NCBI RefSeq assembly: GCF_011043555.1
Contig: NZ_JAAKGS010000010.1
Coordinates: forward strand, 62,001-126,000
DNA length: 64,000 bases
DNA from: Sphingobacterium sp. SGR-19
GTDB lineage: Bacteria > Bacteroidota > Bacteroidia > Sphingobacteriales > Sphingobacteriaceae
Direction of reading: 5' to 3'
Part shown: piece by piece, positions 8,668-16,930 of the stretch
How the letters are laid out: the number at the start of each line of letters is the position of its first letter
Numbering within the stretch: position 1 is the first letter of the stretch
Notes under the pieces: generated by a model
Told to the model about the DNA's origin: nothing
Seen by the model: the letters and a program-made list of their open reading frames with translations, nothing else
Databases searched by the model: none
Translations under genes and position numbers: made by a program

Positions 8668-9423
8668 TTACGAATCTTGAACAAGAACCTCTCTTTTTCT
8701 TCTTTCGAATAGACGCTTTACCCTTCCTATTTTATAAAAATCATAAAATGCGATGACCATTAAAATAACACATGTTAGATAGAAGACGCCGTTTTGAAAG
8801 TACAGATAGCCAATGCCGCCAAACAATCCCCCAGCCACGTAACTCATCATAATAGAAAGAAGCAGGTGGAATTTGTTCACCAAACCTTGATTATGTCTGT
8901 TTTCACGTTTACTGAACATCGAGACCAAAATAGCGAGGTCAGTCGTGAGCCCTGTAAGATGCGTCGTTTTCACAACCGAATTGGATATACTCGCCGTTAG
9001 GCCATTTTGCAATCCCATAGCGAATAGTAAGGCTCCTACAAGAATTTCTGTTTCTTTTAAGGAGTTTTGGTAAAAAAATTCCAAATAAATCCCAACAAAC
9101 AGAATACTTAACAGCTCCAGAATAACAGGAATCGCATGCGATATATATTGACTCCACCGCCCCTTGCCTTGAATAATCACCAGATTTGAAAGGAAACTCC
9201 CTAGAAAAAACAAGGTTATCCATAGCAATACGACCGCTCCCTGATACCAATTCCCTTTACTAACCTCTTGTGCGAGTACGGCGTAGTATCCGGTTATATT
9301 AGATGTAAAAGCAAAAAAAACGGTCACGGACGTGACATTGACCATCCCGGCTGAAAAGGCCGTCAACGCGCCCAATTTTACGTTGTCGGATTGTGTTCTA
9401 TGGTTACTATATTTTCTCAGCAT
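8668..9423 (-). CDS. YoaK/DUF1275-family membrane protein
   Basis: A 251-residue integral membrane protein with six to seven hydrophobic helices. The signature of DUF1275 is visible: LTAFSAGMVNVTSVTVFF, then FTSNITGYYAVLA near the start, and GLQNGLTASISNSVVKTTHLTGLTTDLA in the middle. The function of the family is not known; transport or signalling has been suggested. The ATG at 9423 is preferred over an in-frame TTG at 9456; it overlaps the end of the preceding gene (stop at 9407) by 17 bases, which suggests translational coupling. It is the last gene of the 10400-8668 cluster. Confidence 0.9.
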   Translation of the reverse strand: MLRKYSNHRTQSDNVKLGALTAFSAGMVNVTSVTVFFAFTSNITGYYAVLAQEVSKGNWYQGAVVLLWITLFFLGSFLSNLVIIQGKGRWSQYISHAIPVILELLSILFVGIYLEFFYQNSLKETEILVGALLFAMGLQNGLTASISNSVVKTTHLTGLTTDLAILVSMFSKRENRHNQGLVNKFHLLLSIMMSYVAGGLFGGIGYLYFQNGVFYLTCVILMVIAFYDFYKIGRVKRLFERRKREVLVQDS

Positions 9424-9895
9424 ACTGGTTTGAGTATTCCTTTCTTTCCAAAACAATTTCTATAATACCTTTGACTTGCAAATCAAAATTTAAATGCAAA
9501 ACTAACTTGCGGTCGTTGATTTGTTGAATTTGAAAACTTTCGATCGTTCTTCCGTCTCTACGTAGTTCTAAAACGTGGCCGCGACCTTTGATAAACCATT
9601 CTATAGAATCACTTTTCGCAGAGGATGGGGATTTCAAACTGCCATCCTTTTCAAATCTCCAAATGCCTAGATGTAAATCTTCTACATTCCGCAGAATCTC
9701 CTTCTTTAACCCCGATTGTACCTGTAATTCTTCAACTGGACTCGCGTTGTCTTTCTCCAGTCGCCAATCGGTTTCGACCCAATCTCCCGCGATTAGACGT
9801 TCGGGGCTTTCAGCGTGTCTAATAACTAAGGATGCGCCAATCAGCAATATGGCAAGCAACAGGTAGTTTAATTTCACTAACACATCTCTATTCAT
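9407..9895 (-). CDS. Membrane-anchored protein of unknown function (beta-rich, lipocalin-like length)
   Basis: A 162-residue protein with one N-terminal hydrophobic helix (about residues 8-25, LNYLLLAILLIGASLVI) that may be a signal anchor, and a beta-rich extracytoplasmic part: LIAGDWVETDWRLE, LGIWRFEKDGSL, SIEWFIKGRGHVLEL and RKLVLHLNFD. The order of a GxW opening and repeated strands recalls small lipocalin-like periplasmic domains, but I cannot assign a family. Its start overlaps the stress-protein-like gene by 8 bases and its end overlaps the DUF1275 gene by 17, so all three are likely one operon. Confidence 0.65.
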   Translation of the reverse strand: MNRDVLVKLNYLLLAILLIGASLVIRHAESPERLIAGDWVETDWRLEKDNASPVEELQVQSGLKKEILRNVEDLHLGIWRFEKDGSLKSPSSAKSDSIEWFIKGRGHVLELRRDGRTIESFQIQQINDRKLVLHLNFDLQVKGIIEIVLERKEYSNQYAEKI

Positions 9896-10400
9896 AGTTA
9901 AACCTCCATTCTTTTCGAAAGAAAAAGCTGTCCAACGTATCCTGTGCCTGTAATTTTTCTTCCCCCATATTAACCGTTACGATTTTTGGAACATTAGCCG
10001 GTTCCATCGTATTCATCAGCTCGACGATATCAAAACAGTTCCCTAGATACTTAAATTCGAATGCGTCAGGTAACACAATCTGCGTAAGTTGACGGCCCTT
10101 TAAGTAATTGCGTACATAGCGTTTATTTTTTGAAATCATCAAATCGGAATACATCTCTACTATTTTATCCTCAAATCGAGACCTTATGATCTCACAGCCT
10201 TTGAGAAAATCTTCCTTTTGCATTTCGGCGAGATGATCGTCCAATGTGAATCCCAATAGCATACCAATGGATTCACCTAGATTATACCCACAAGCAAGTA
10301 CTAGCTCGACTTGCTGATGATCACTGCTTTCTAGATACTCCAGAACGATTCGCAGGGAGTTGACGGTAAAATCTGTTGGGATAAGCACGCGTTGTATCAT
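9888..10400 (-). CDS. Universal-stress-protein-like protein
   Basis: A 170-residue cytoplasmic protein starting MIQRVLIPTDFTVNSLRIVLEYL, the usual first strand and helix of universal stress proteins (the Asp of PTDF is in the nucleotide site). The second half lacks the G-x2-G-x9-G(S/T) ATP-binding motif, so it may not bind ATP, or may be a distant relative. The open frame continues 13 codons upstream to a GTG, but the ATG at 10400 is preferred because a TAnnTTTG promoter element lies between the two. It is the first gene of a three-gene overlapping cluster and lies downstream of a two-component system in the same direction. Confidence 0.65.
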   Translation of the reverse strand: MIQRVLIPTDFTVNSLRIVLEYLESSDHQQVELVLACGYNLGESIGMLLGFTLDDHLAEMQKEDFLKGCEIIRSRFEDKIVEMYSDLMISKNKRYVRNYLKGRQLTQIVLPDAFEFKYLGNCFDIVELMNTMEPANVPKIVTVNMGEEKLQAQDTLDSFFFRKEWRFNYE

Positions 10401-10421
10401 TGACTTCGTATTGTTTGGATA

Positions 10422-10429
10422 CAAATGTA
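10422..10429 (-). promoter_or_regulatory. Candidate -7 element of the stress-protein-like operon
   Basis: TACATTTG on the minus strand (10429-10422) is an exact TAnnTTTG match and lies 21 bases before the ATG at 10400, giving a very short leader. No clear -33 TTTG is seen at 19-21 bases. Its position inside the GTG-initiated longer frame argues for the shorter protein. Confidence 0.4.
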
Positions 10430-10534
10430 AGTCAGCCACATAGCAACCGCATGAAACACCAATTAGAATTCCATTAAACTTTTCAAGCGGAAATTAAAAT
10501 GAGATTAAAAGAAAATCGTGAGATTAAAAAGGCA

Positions 10535-11890
10535 TTAAATCGGGGTAAAAGTGGGCAATTCTATCCGCACAGTTGTGCCTTGTCCTAAGGTTGACGTAAT
10601 CGATAGTTCGCCGTCATGCATCTTGATAATATTCCGTGCTAAAGGCAGTCCAATACCATACCCAGAAACATGTTGTGTATTAGAAGCCCTGAAATATGGA
10701 TCGTAGATATACGATATTTCCTTTTCTGGAATGCCAATACCCTCGTCCTTAATCAGAATGAGAACGCCATTTTCAAACGCGCCCAACGCTACGTAGGCCG
10801 TATGGTTAGACGAATATTTGCAGGCATTGGAAACAACATTGGAAATAGCTAGCTGCAGTAGCGGTGCCAATCCGTTCACCTTGAGCTTCATGCTATCATC
10901 GGGAAGCATACTGAAATCTGTTTTTATATGGAATCGCTCATTGATGGCTTTGACCGTCATTTCCGCGTCCATAATGATTTGGTCGATACGAACGGGTTTA
11001 AAATTAAGCTTATTGTTTCTCTCGTAGCCTGTTCGGGCAAGCAATAATAATGCACTGGTCTTTTTCTCGAGATTGCCCGCGGCATCGACGATCTTCTGCA
11101 TCGCCTCTTTATACTGTTCAACTGTTCGATCTTTGGACAGTGCAAGATCGGCAATGCCGATGATGGACGTTAAGGGGGTATTCAGTTCATGCGAAGCATT
11201 GCTAATAAAATTTTTTTGCGTTTCAAAAGATGTCTCCACGCGATTAAGCATCCTGTTAAATGTATCTGCAAGCTTACGCAATACGCCTTTGTATTTTACT
11301 TCACTGAGACGGAGATATAAATTTTCAGAACCAATTTTTTTTACCTCATCGATCAGTCCATGGATAGGTTTAATAAACGAACGCTTCACTAACAAAGAAA
11401 CAACAACAACAAACAGCACGCCTAACAAAAGCGCGATAATCAGCAAATTTTGTAGATAGCGCAGATGGTGGTTATAGAAATAATTCTCTGCTGAGACACC
11501 AACAATATAATTTTTTCCAGCCTGCTGGTAAAGTTTAGTCGAATAAAACGTATTTCCTTCTTTGAAATTGGCTTCTCCTTGTTTATCTACTCTCTCCCAT
11601 AAAGCGACATTGAATCCGCTGTTGTGAATTATATTTGCTTTTTCGTCAAATTCGACGATAAATTCGTGTTGGTTGTGTAACTCTTCGAGGTGCCTTAATG
11701 ACCAATCTTTTTGATTTGACTTCCCATTTAGCATTCGTTCGGTAGCTAAGTCGCGCCGAAAATCCAATCGCTTATAGAAATCAGAAAAAGCGAAATTGGT
11801 AATCGAATACATGATAAATGCGCCGAAAGACACCGTATAAATAATTAGAATGGCGATCAGTGCATATAATGTTTTGTTATAACTTCTCAT
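10535..11890 (-). CDS. Sensor histidine kinase (HAMP, HisKA, HATPase)
   Basis: A 451-residue kinase of the inner membrane: transmembrane helix about 9-30, a periplasmic sensor of about 115 residues, second helix about 146-168, HAMP linker, then HisKA with the phosphate-accepting His at about 234 (ISNASHELNTPL). The ATPase domain has its N box (SNVVSNACKYSS), G1 box (DEGIGIP) and G2 box (GYGIGLPLA). The ATG directly abuts the stop codon of the response regulator at 11891, so the pair is co-transcribed and probably translationally coupled. It would phosphorylate that regulator. The signal is unknown. The design resembles the CusS/ArlS type of kinase. Confidence 0.95.
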   Translation of the reverse strand: MRSYNKTLYALIAILIIYTVSFGAFIMYSITNFAFSDFYKRLDFRRDLATERMLNGKSNQKDWSLRHLEELHNQHEFIVEFDEKANIIHNSGFNVALWERVDKQGEANFKEGNTFYSTKLYQQAGKNYIVGVSAENYFYNHHLRYLQNLLIIALLLGVLFVVVVSLLVKRSFIKPIHGLIDEVKKIGSENLYLRLSEVKYKGVLRKLADTFNRMLNRVETSFETQKNFISNASHELNTPLTSIIGIADLALSKDRTVEQYKEAMQKIVDAAGNLEKKTSALLLLARTGYERNNKLNFKPVRIDQIIMDAEMTVKAINERFHIKTDFSMLPDDSMKLKVNGLAPLLQLAISNVVSNACKYSSNHTAYVALGAFENGVLILIKDEGIGIPEKEISYIYDPYFRASNTQHVSGYGIGLPLARNIIKMHDGELSITSTLGQGTTVRIELPTFTPI

Positions 11891-12598
11891 CTAATCTTCT
11901 ATCTTTAGTACATAGCCCATTCCAATGACGGTGTGAATAGCTTTAACCGGGGAGACTTTTTCTATCTTTTTACGTAAATAGTTTACATATACATCGACAA
12001 CATTAGATCCAATGTCGAAGTTGATGCCCCATATTTTATCCAGCAGCTCACTTCGCTGAAAAACTTTTTGAGGCGACTGGATAAATAATAGGAGTAAGCG
12101 ATATTCGGTAGCCGTTAAGTTGAGCTCTTGCCCATCAACATAAGCTACCTTTTTATAATCATCGATTTCGATCAGTTTATAAATATAACGGTGTTTCTCG
12201 TTGACTTGCGACTGTTTTGCTATCTCGTGATTTCGACGTATCAATGTGCGTACCCGTGCCTTGAGTTCTATTAACTTAAAAGGTTTGGACAGGTAGTCAT
12301 CTGCTCCACTGTCTAAACCCAATACAACATTTTCAGGACCACCGAGAGCAGTGACCATCAGAATCGGCAGGTTGATATATCCCAGGTTCCGAAAATTTTT
12401 ACAAATATCCAATCCATTTGTTTCAGGGAGCAGAACATCAAGAATTACTAAATCTATCTTATTTGTTTGCAGTAGTTGAAGCGCGCGTTCATAATTGGTA
12501 GCGTGCAAAACGGAAGCCCCATCTTCTTCCAAACCTTGAATAATGACATCGGCGACATTTTTCTCGTCTTCGATAAGCAATATTATTTTTCCTGTCAT
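11891..12598 (-). CDS. OmpR-family response regulator
   Basis: A 235-residue regulator with a receiver domain (acidic pocket IEDEKN at about 9-14, phosphate-accepting Asp54 in VILDVLLP, and SKPF lysine near 104) and a C-terminal winged-helix DNA-binding domain ending with YVNYLRKKIEK and TVIGMGYVLK. It is the first gene of a two-gene operon, followed without a gap by its kinase gene. It may also control the stress-protein-like cluster downstream. Divergent from the GNAT gene; the 134-base gap between them is AT-rich. Confidence 0.96.
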   Translation of the reverse strand: MTGKIILLIEDEKNVADVIIQGLEEDGASVLHATNYERALQLLQTNKIDLVILDVLLPETNGLDICKNFRNLGYINLPILMVTALGGPENVVLGLDSGADDYLSKPFKLIELKARVRTLIRRNHEIAKQSQVNEKHRYIYKLIEIDDYKKVAYVDGQELNLTATEYRLLLLFIQSPQKVFQRSELLDKIWGINFDIGSNVVDVYVNYLRKKIEKVSPVKAIHTVIGMGYVLKIED

Positions 12599-12732
12599 AA
12601 TGCGCTAAGTTAAAATTTTCAAGCTTAAAAGTTTTTATTCTTACGGAGGATAATGCATATCTTCGATTCAACCTTTGTTTATTTGTTACGGTATGCTAAT
12701 ATACTACAATAGACTACAATCTATACACAATC

Positions 12733-13182
12733 ATGATGAGAATTGAATATTTTATTAAAGCATTTACAGAATTAAATACGACGGAACTTTATCAGATACT
12801 GAAGCTGCGAAGCGAGGTTTTTGTGGTAGAACAGCGTTGTGCCTACCAGGATATTGATGACAAAGATCAAGATAGTTATCACCTGATGTGCTTTGTAAAC
12901 GACCGTCTGGCTGGATATACCAGACTTCTCCCGCCGGGTATATCCTATGTCGAGCCCTCTATAGGAAGGGTTGTGATCCATCCCGATTTCAGGGGATTAA
13001 GTTTAGGAAAACAACTTATGGAAAATTCCATCGCGGCTTGTACGGAGCTTTTCGAAAGTTCCGCTATCCGTATAGGAGCCCAAACCTATTTAAAAAAATT
13101 TTATACCGCGCTCGGCTTTATAGAAACGGGAGCACCTTATGACGAAGACGGAATACCTCATATCGAAATGGTCCGCATTTAG
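12733..13182 (+). CDS. GNAT acetyltransferase, ElaA family
   Basis: A 149-residue N-acetyltransferase. The opening LYQILKLRSEVFVVEQRCAY and the following DIDDKDQDSYHL are the signature of the ElaA subgroup; the acetyl-CoA site appears as IGRVVIHPDFRGLSLGKQLM and the last strands as LKKFYTALGFIETGAPYDEDGIPHIEM. ElaA proteins use acetyl-CoA but their acceptor is not established. Translation may begin at either of two adjacent ATGs (12733 or 12736). The stop is one base from the convergent end of the acyl-CoA dehydrogenase gene. Confidence 0.9.
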   Translation: MMRIEYFIKAFTELNTTELYQILKLRSEVFVVEQRCAYQDIDDKDQDSYHLMCFVNDRLAGYTRLLPPGISYVEPSIGRVVIHPDFRGLSLGKQLMENSIAACTELFESSAIRIGAQTYLKKFYTALGFIETGAPYDEDGIPHIEMVRI

Positions 13183-13183
13183 C

Positions 13184-14692
13184 CTATACGAGAAAAGCAG
13201 TCCAATCTGAGTGGGTTTCGTAATCCAACACCGGATTGACATCGTTTTTCGAATGTAAATGTCCATGGGACGCGGCTAAATCTCTACAGATATATTGGCG
13301 CGTAATTTCAACCAATTGCGTATTAAATCCGTCCAACATGAGGACAAATTGGAAACTGATAACACGAGCGATCATACTACCGAGCGTTACCAAATCACGC
13401 TGTTTCATTACGCCATGAATACGGAAGTCCAGATAAGTCCGAAAGAAGTCCACGCTTATATTCGTGCGGTTGTAGGTGGTTAAAAAGCCTAATACGTTGT
13501 CCTCTTTTACTTTACGCATCAGTTTAAGTATACCCTCTGCAATCTGTGCATACAACATTTCATTGGAGCCTTCGAAAACCTGAAATGGCCGGCTATCGAC
13601 GATCGCTCTACCCGCTACGTGGTCTAACCGAAATCCGTTGGCTCCCGCTAATTGCAGGCTAACCTGTGCCGATTCCTGCATCAGGTCGGTTACCAAAGCC
13701 TTTAACGTATTTGCTTCGATACTAAGGGCTGCCAGATTGTGTTCAATGCCACTTTGCCCCACACTAAATGCACACATGCCTGAACAGATGGTGTAGGCGG
13801 CTTGAATTTTGGTAATCTGGTGTTTTACGGAGTCAAGGTTTAACAAAGGAACACCACCTACTATTCTTGTCTGGCAGTGTTGCAATGATTCGTCTAAAAG
13901 TCTTTTAATGAATCCCATTCCCATGCCAGGAAATTGTAACCTGCTGCGGTGGAGCATATCTAGCATCAATTTGATCCCTGTACTTTCTGCCACCAACTTC
14001 TGTTCCGCAGGCACCACAATATCGACTTCATTAATACCATAGGGAATAGCGTATAACCCTAGGTTATTATAGCGATGTACCATTGGAATATGCTGCTCGG
14101 GCATATTATTATCCGTAACAAAGAAATCGATGTCCCTAGCGAGGTCACCACTTGCGTTAACCGCGCGGGCGGTTACAAGCCAAAAGTCGGCTGCACCGCT
14201 CAGGCCCTGCCAATGCTTTTGCCCTTTGATATAGTAAGTATTATCAACTTGTCGATACGCCGTTTTCATGTTCAGCGCATCGCTTCCATATGCTTTTTCC
14301 GTAATCATCAATCCGCCCATAGCATTGTTTTCAATAAACTGCTTAAACACACGCTCCTGGACGGAATAGTTTCCATATTTTGCTAATGGCTCAAGAAATA
14401 AAGCGATGTTGATCCCGAACATTAGCGAAAGCGCTAAAGATTCATAAGAGGCCGCTGAAAGAACGGATAGACATTCTTTGACCGAAACGCCTCTTCCGCC
14501 ATGAGCTGTAGGAATTGCAACGGCCAACGGCTTTTTTTTCATGATCTCCGAAAGAAAATCAGCCGGAAAATCGCGATGAAGGCTCATCGCATTGTAATCA
14601 AATTCCTCCCGAAACAAATGCTTCAAGTGTTTCCTGAAAGCACTGATATACGTACTAAAGTCTATTTGTTCTCTTACTGCATTCATGTCCAT
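13184..14692 (-). CDS. Acyl-CoA dehydrogenase family protein
   Basis: A 502-residue FAD enzyme of the acyl-CoA dehydrogenase fold. An N-terminal helical domain with AIPTAHGGRGVSVKECLSVLSAASYESLALSL is followed by the FAD/substrate strand domain (GGLMITEKAYGSDALNMKT, IKGQKHWQGLSGAADFWLVTA) and a C-terminal helical domain with LQLAGANGFRLDHVAGRAIVDSRPFQVFEGSNEMLY, whose Glu in FEGSNE sits where the catalytic base is usually found. The last about 120 residues extend beyond the classical 380-residue core. Substrate unknown. It is the last gene of the minus-strand run from 19583 and follows an AraC-type regulator, which may control it. Confidence 0.88.
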   Translation of the reverse strand: MDMNAVREQIDFSTYISAFRKHLKHLFREEFDYNAMSLHRDFPADFLSEIMKKKPLAVAIPTAHGGRGVSVKECLSVLSAASYESLALSLMFGINIALFLEPLAKYGNYSVQERVFKQFIENNAMGGLMITEKAYGSDALNMKTAYRQVDNTYYIKGQKHWQGLSGAADFWLVTARAVNASGDLARDIDFFVTDNNMPEQHIPMVHRYNNLGLYAIPYGINEVDIVVPAEQKLVAESTGIKLMLDMLHRSRLQFPGMGMGFIKRLLDESLQHCQTRIVGGVPLLNLDSVKHQITKIQAAYTICSGMCAFSVGQSGIEHNLAALSIEANTLKALVTDLMQESAQVSLQLAGANGFRLDHVAGRAIVDSRPFQVFEGSNEMLYAQIAEGILKLMRKVKEDNVLGFLTTYNRTNISVDFFRTYLDFRIHGVMKQRDLVTLGSMIARVISFQFVLMLDGFNTQLVEITRQYICRDLAASHGHLHSKNDVNPVLDYETHSDWTAFLV

Positions 14693-14829
14693 CCTATTTT
14701 TTTAATGTCCGTCGCTGTGGTTGTAGATAAACCGCAGCAACGTTGAAACAAAACTAAGCAGTTAAAAAAAATAAGACTGTCAGTACTGGGACAATATATA
14801 GGACAAAACGTGCATACAGACATTTTAAA

Positions 14830-15699
14830 TCACTTGACACTTCTCCTGTAATCGGAGGGTGACATACCCATAATCTTTTTGAAAAGACGTGCAAAATAGG
14901 ACGGGTCAGCAAAATCTAACTCATAGGCTATGGTTGCTACGCTTTTGTTGGTTTCCAATAACAAAAGCTGACTATAAATAATCGTGACCTCCAAAATGAG
15001 TTCTTTTGAGGATTTTTTAAATACGGAGGAGACGCATCGATTCAGATAATTAACCGACACGGCAAGGCGGTCTGCATAAAAATCAACCACTTTATATTTC
15101 TTAAAATGAAGATGTACTAACTGTTTGAAAGCGATAGCAATCTCTTGTCGCCGTTCCAACGATCTATTTGCTTCAGACAATTTTATTACCTTCAAAATGA
15201 CCGTTTTGAAAATACTTTCATACAGTTCTTTGTAAGGCGACGAATGATAGATTTCCTTATATAACAGGCCAAGCAACGTGTCCAGTTCCAAACTATCAGA
15301 GACCGTGAGATTAAGTAAAGGAGAAATCGTAAAAATATTCAGGATTTCCTGCTCTCGAAATAGTGATGTCATGGCCTGTTCTTTAATCAAAACGCAGTAG
15401 CCCTGTGCCGATTTATCAACTGAGTGAATAGCGGATATATGTCCGTAGTTACAGATCAGCACCGCTGGAGCCTGCACTGTAAATGTGGTGGACTCAATTT
15501 GTTGTGTAAAATATCCCTCCGTAATATAAATTAGCAGGTTATAGCCGAAGAAAATAGGAGGAATGGGTATTTTTAGATAAGGTGCAATATCTTTTAGTGA
15601 AAATATTTTAATCGGGGTTTGGATGTAGGTTAGATGATTTACGCTGCTCTCCATGAATTTGGAGACAAATTCGTCTGCGTTTATTTGATTCTTTTCCAT
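14830..15699 (-). CDS. AraC-family transcriptional regulator
   Basis: A 289-residue regulator with an N-terminal cupin-like sensor (YITEGYFTQQIESTTFTVQAPAVLICNYGH) and a C-terminal AraC DNA-binding domain of about 100 residues (FYADRLAVSVNYLNRCVSSVFKKSS, then VATIAYELDFADPSYFARLFKK, MGMSPSDYR). Its start is 9 bases after the stop of the unknown secreted protein gene, and it lies 137 bases upstream of the acyl-CoA dehydrogenase gene in the same direction. The latter gap, rich in A and T, is a natural place for its binding site. This is the type of regulator that often responds to an aromatic or fatty acid effector, but the effector cannot be read here. Confidence 0.92.
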   Translation of the reverse strand: MEKNQINADEFVSKFMESSVNHLTYIQTPIKIFSLKDIAPYLKIPIPPIFFGYNLLIYITEGYFTQQIESTTFTVQAPAVLICNYGHISAIHSVDKSAQGYCVLIKEQAMTSLFREQEILNIFTISPLLNLTVSDSLELDTLLGLLYKEIYHSSPYKELYESIFKTVILKVIKLSEANRSLERRQEIAIAFKQLVHLHFKKYKVVDFYADRLAVSVNYLNRCVSSVFKKSSKELILEVTIIYSQLLLLETNKSVATIAYELDFADPSYFARLFKKIMGMSPSDYRRSVK

Positions 15700-15708
15700 G
15701 ACTTTTGC

Positions 15709-16917
15709 TCATAATTCCTCAGACGTCTTCTTTCGAAAAATCTTAATCATCGAAAAATCGCTAGTTCTGATATTCCACTTGTATTCAAACGCTATAGAGT
15801 AACCCTTTGATTGAATAGTATACGTCTCTTCATTATCATTATCTGCACCGCATACATAATGTCGGAAACCGCATATCGCATTTTTTCCGATTTCATTGAT
15901 ATCTTCGTTGAAAGAGAAAATGCTGTTGGTAACTGAAAACAGATAATGAGCGGCTTCATCCGGTCTGATAATACTCGTTTGTAAGACTTCCTTTAACTGT
16001 TCTTTTTCGTCAATGGATAAATCTATAAATTCTTCCCAGCCTCCGCCCAGCGTAATACCTTCTGCTAGGTTTTTCAATATTCCTTTTCGTACGCTGGAAA
16101 AACGTATCTGATGTTCTCTGTAAAATGCGTTTAGGCGTAGATTGACGGTATCTTGCCACGAATGTGCATATGCTTCGCGTAAGAGGGTAACCGAATATGT
16201 GTTCCACCGAACCTTGTTGATATCTTGATAGAGTGCATCTATCTCAAAACGTTGCGTATAAGGGATAAAAGGAAGTTGAAGTTGCAGGTATTCCGGCGTA
16301 TTTGGCACAGTATACAACAAATCGCTAACTATCATCGTACCGAGATCCAAATCGAACCGTAACGCATAGGCTCTATTGACAGCCCAGATTTGCCATTTGT
16401 CATCTTTTAGTTTCGTTGCAAAAACTTGCTGACCAAATGTATAGGGAATACTCGCTTCGGTCATCCCAATTCCAGTAGCTTGATAAATACCCGGCTGTAT
16501 TAAACCATGTATCAAGTTGCCAATTTCGACAGGTTTATAGCATTGCGATAACGTAACCGTTGTAAATTTCGGATTGCTTAGCATCGTTATCAAATCACGG
16601 TTCTGCACGCTGTCGAAAGGTATACCCAGTAAACCTTTCGGCGGCGGTGGAATTTCCTGCAAATATTTTTTACGTAGTTCCTTTGTTGCGCGGGTTGTTT
16701 TGTCTGCGACATCCAGAATGGGAGCGAACAAGTCATACTGCTGTTCTGTTGTTAGCGTTGAATCGGATAATTTATCCGTTATTTCCGGAAAAAATCGAAA
16801 AAAAGCTTCTTTATTTTTTTCTCTGTGGTTTTCAAGCTTGCGATCATAAATTTGAGAAAAAGATGTGCCCCCAATCAATAGAAAAAGTAAAGTCGCTATT
16901 GTTTGCCTACTTAACAT
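15709..16917 (-). CDS. Secreted protein of unknown function in the VWA-ATPase cluster
   Basis: A 402-residue protein with a clear signal peptide (about 1-22, LLFLLIGGTSFSQ) and no further transmembrane helix, so it is probably periplasmic. It has an N-terminal charged helical region, a Pro-rich patch (EIPPPPKGLLGIPF at about 88-101), a stretch of predicted strands with repeated Trp and Tyr, and a C-terminal part with a possible disulfide pair (CGFRHYVCG). I do not recognise a family. It starts 13 bases after the ChlI/MoxR-like ATPase gene and ends 9 bases before the AraC gene, so it belongs to the same transcript. Confidence 0.7.
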   Translation of the reverse strand: MLSRQTIATLLFLLIGGTSFSQIYDRKLENHREKNKEAFFRFFPEITDKLSDSTLTTEQQYDLFAPILDVADKTTRATKELRKKYLQEIPPPPKGLLGIPFDSVQNRDLITMLSNPKFTTVTLSQCYKPVEIGNLIHGLIQPGIYQATGIGMTEASIPYTFGQQVFATKLKDDKWQIWAVNRAYALRFDLDLGTMIVSDLLYTVPNTPEYLQLQLPFIPYTQRFEIDALYQDINKVRWNTYSVTLLREAYAHSWQDTVNLRLNAFYREHQIRFSSVRKGILKNLAEGITLGGGWEEFIDLSIDEKEQLKEVLQTSIIRPDEAAHYLFSVTNSIFSFNEDINEIGKNAICGFRHYVCGADNDNEETYTIQSKGYSIAFEYKWNIRTSDFSMIKIFRKKTSEEL

Positions 16918-16930
16918 ATCGATATATTAG

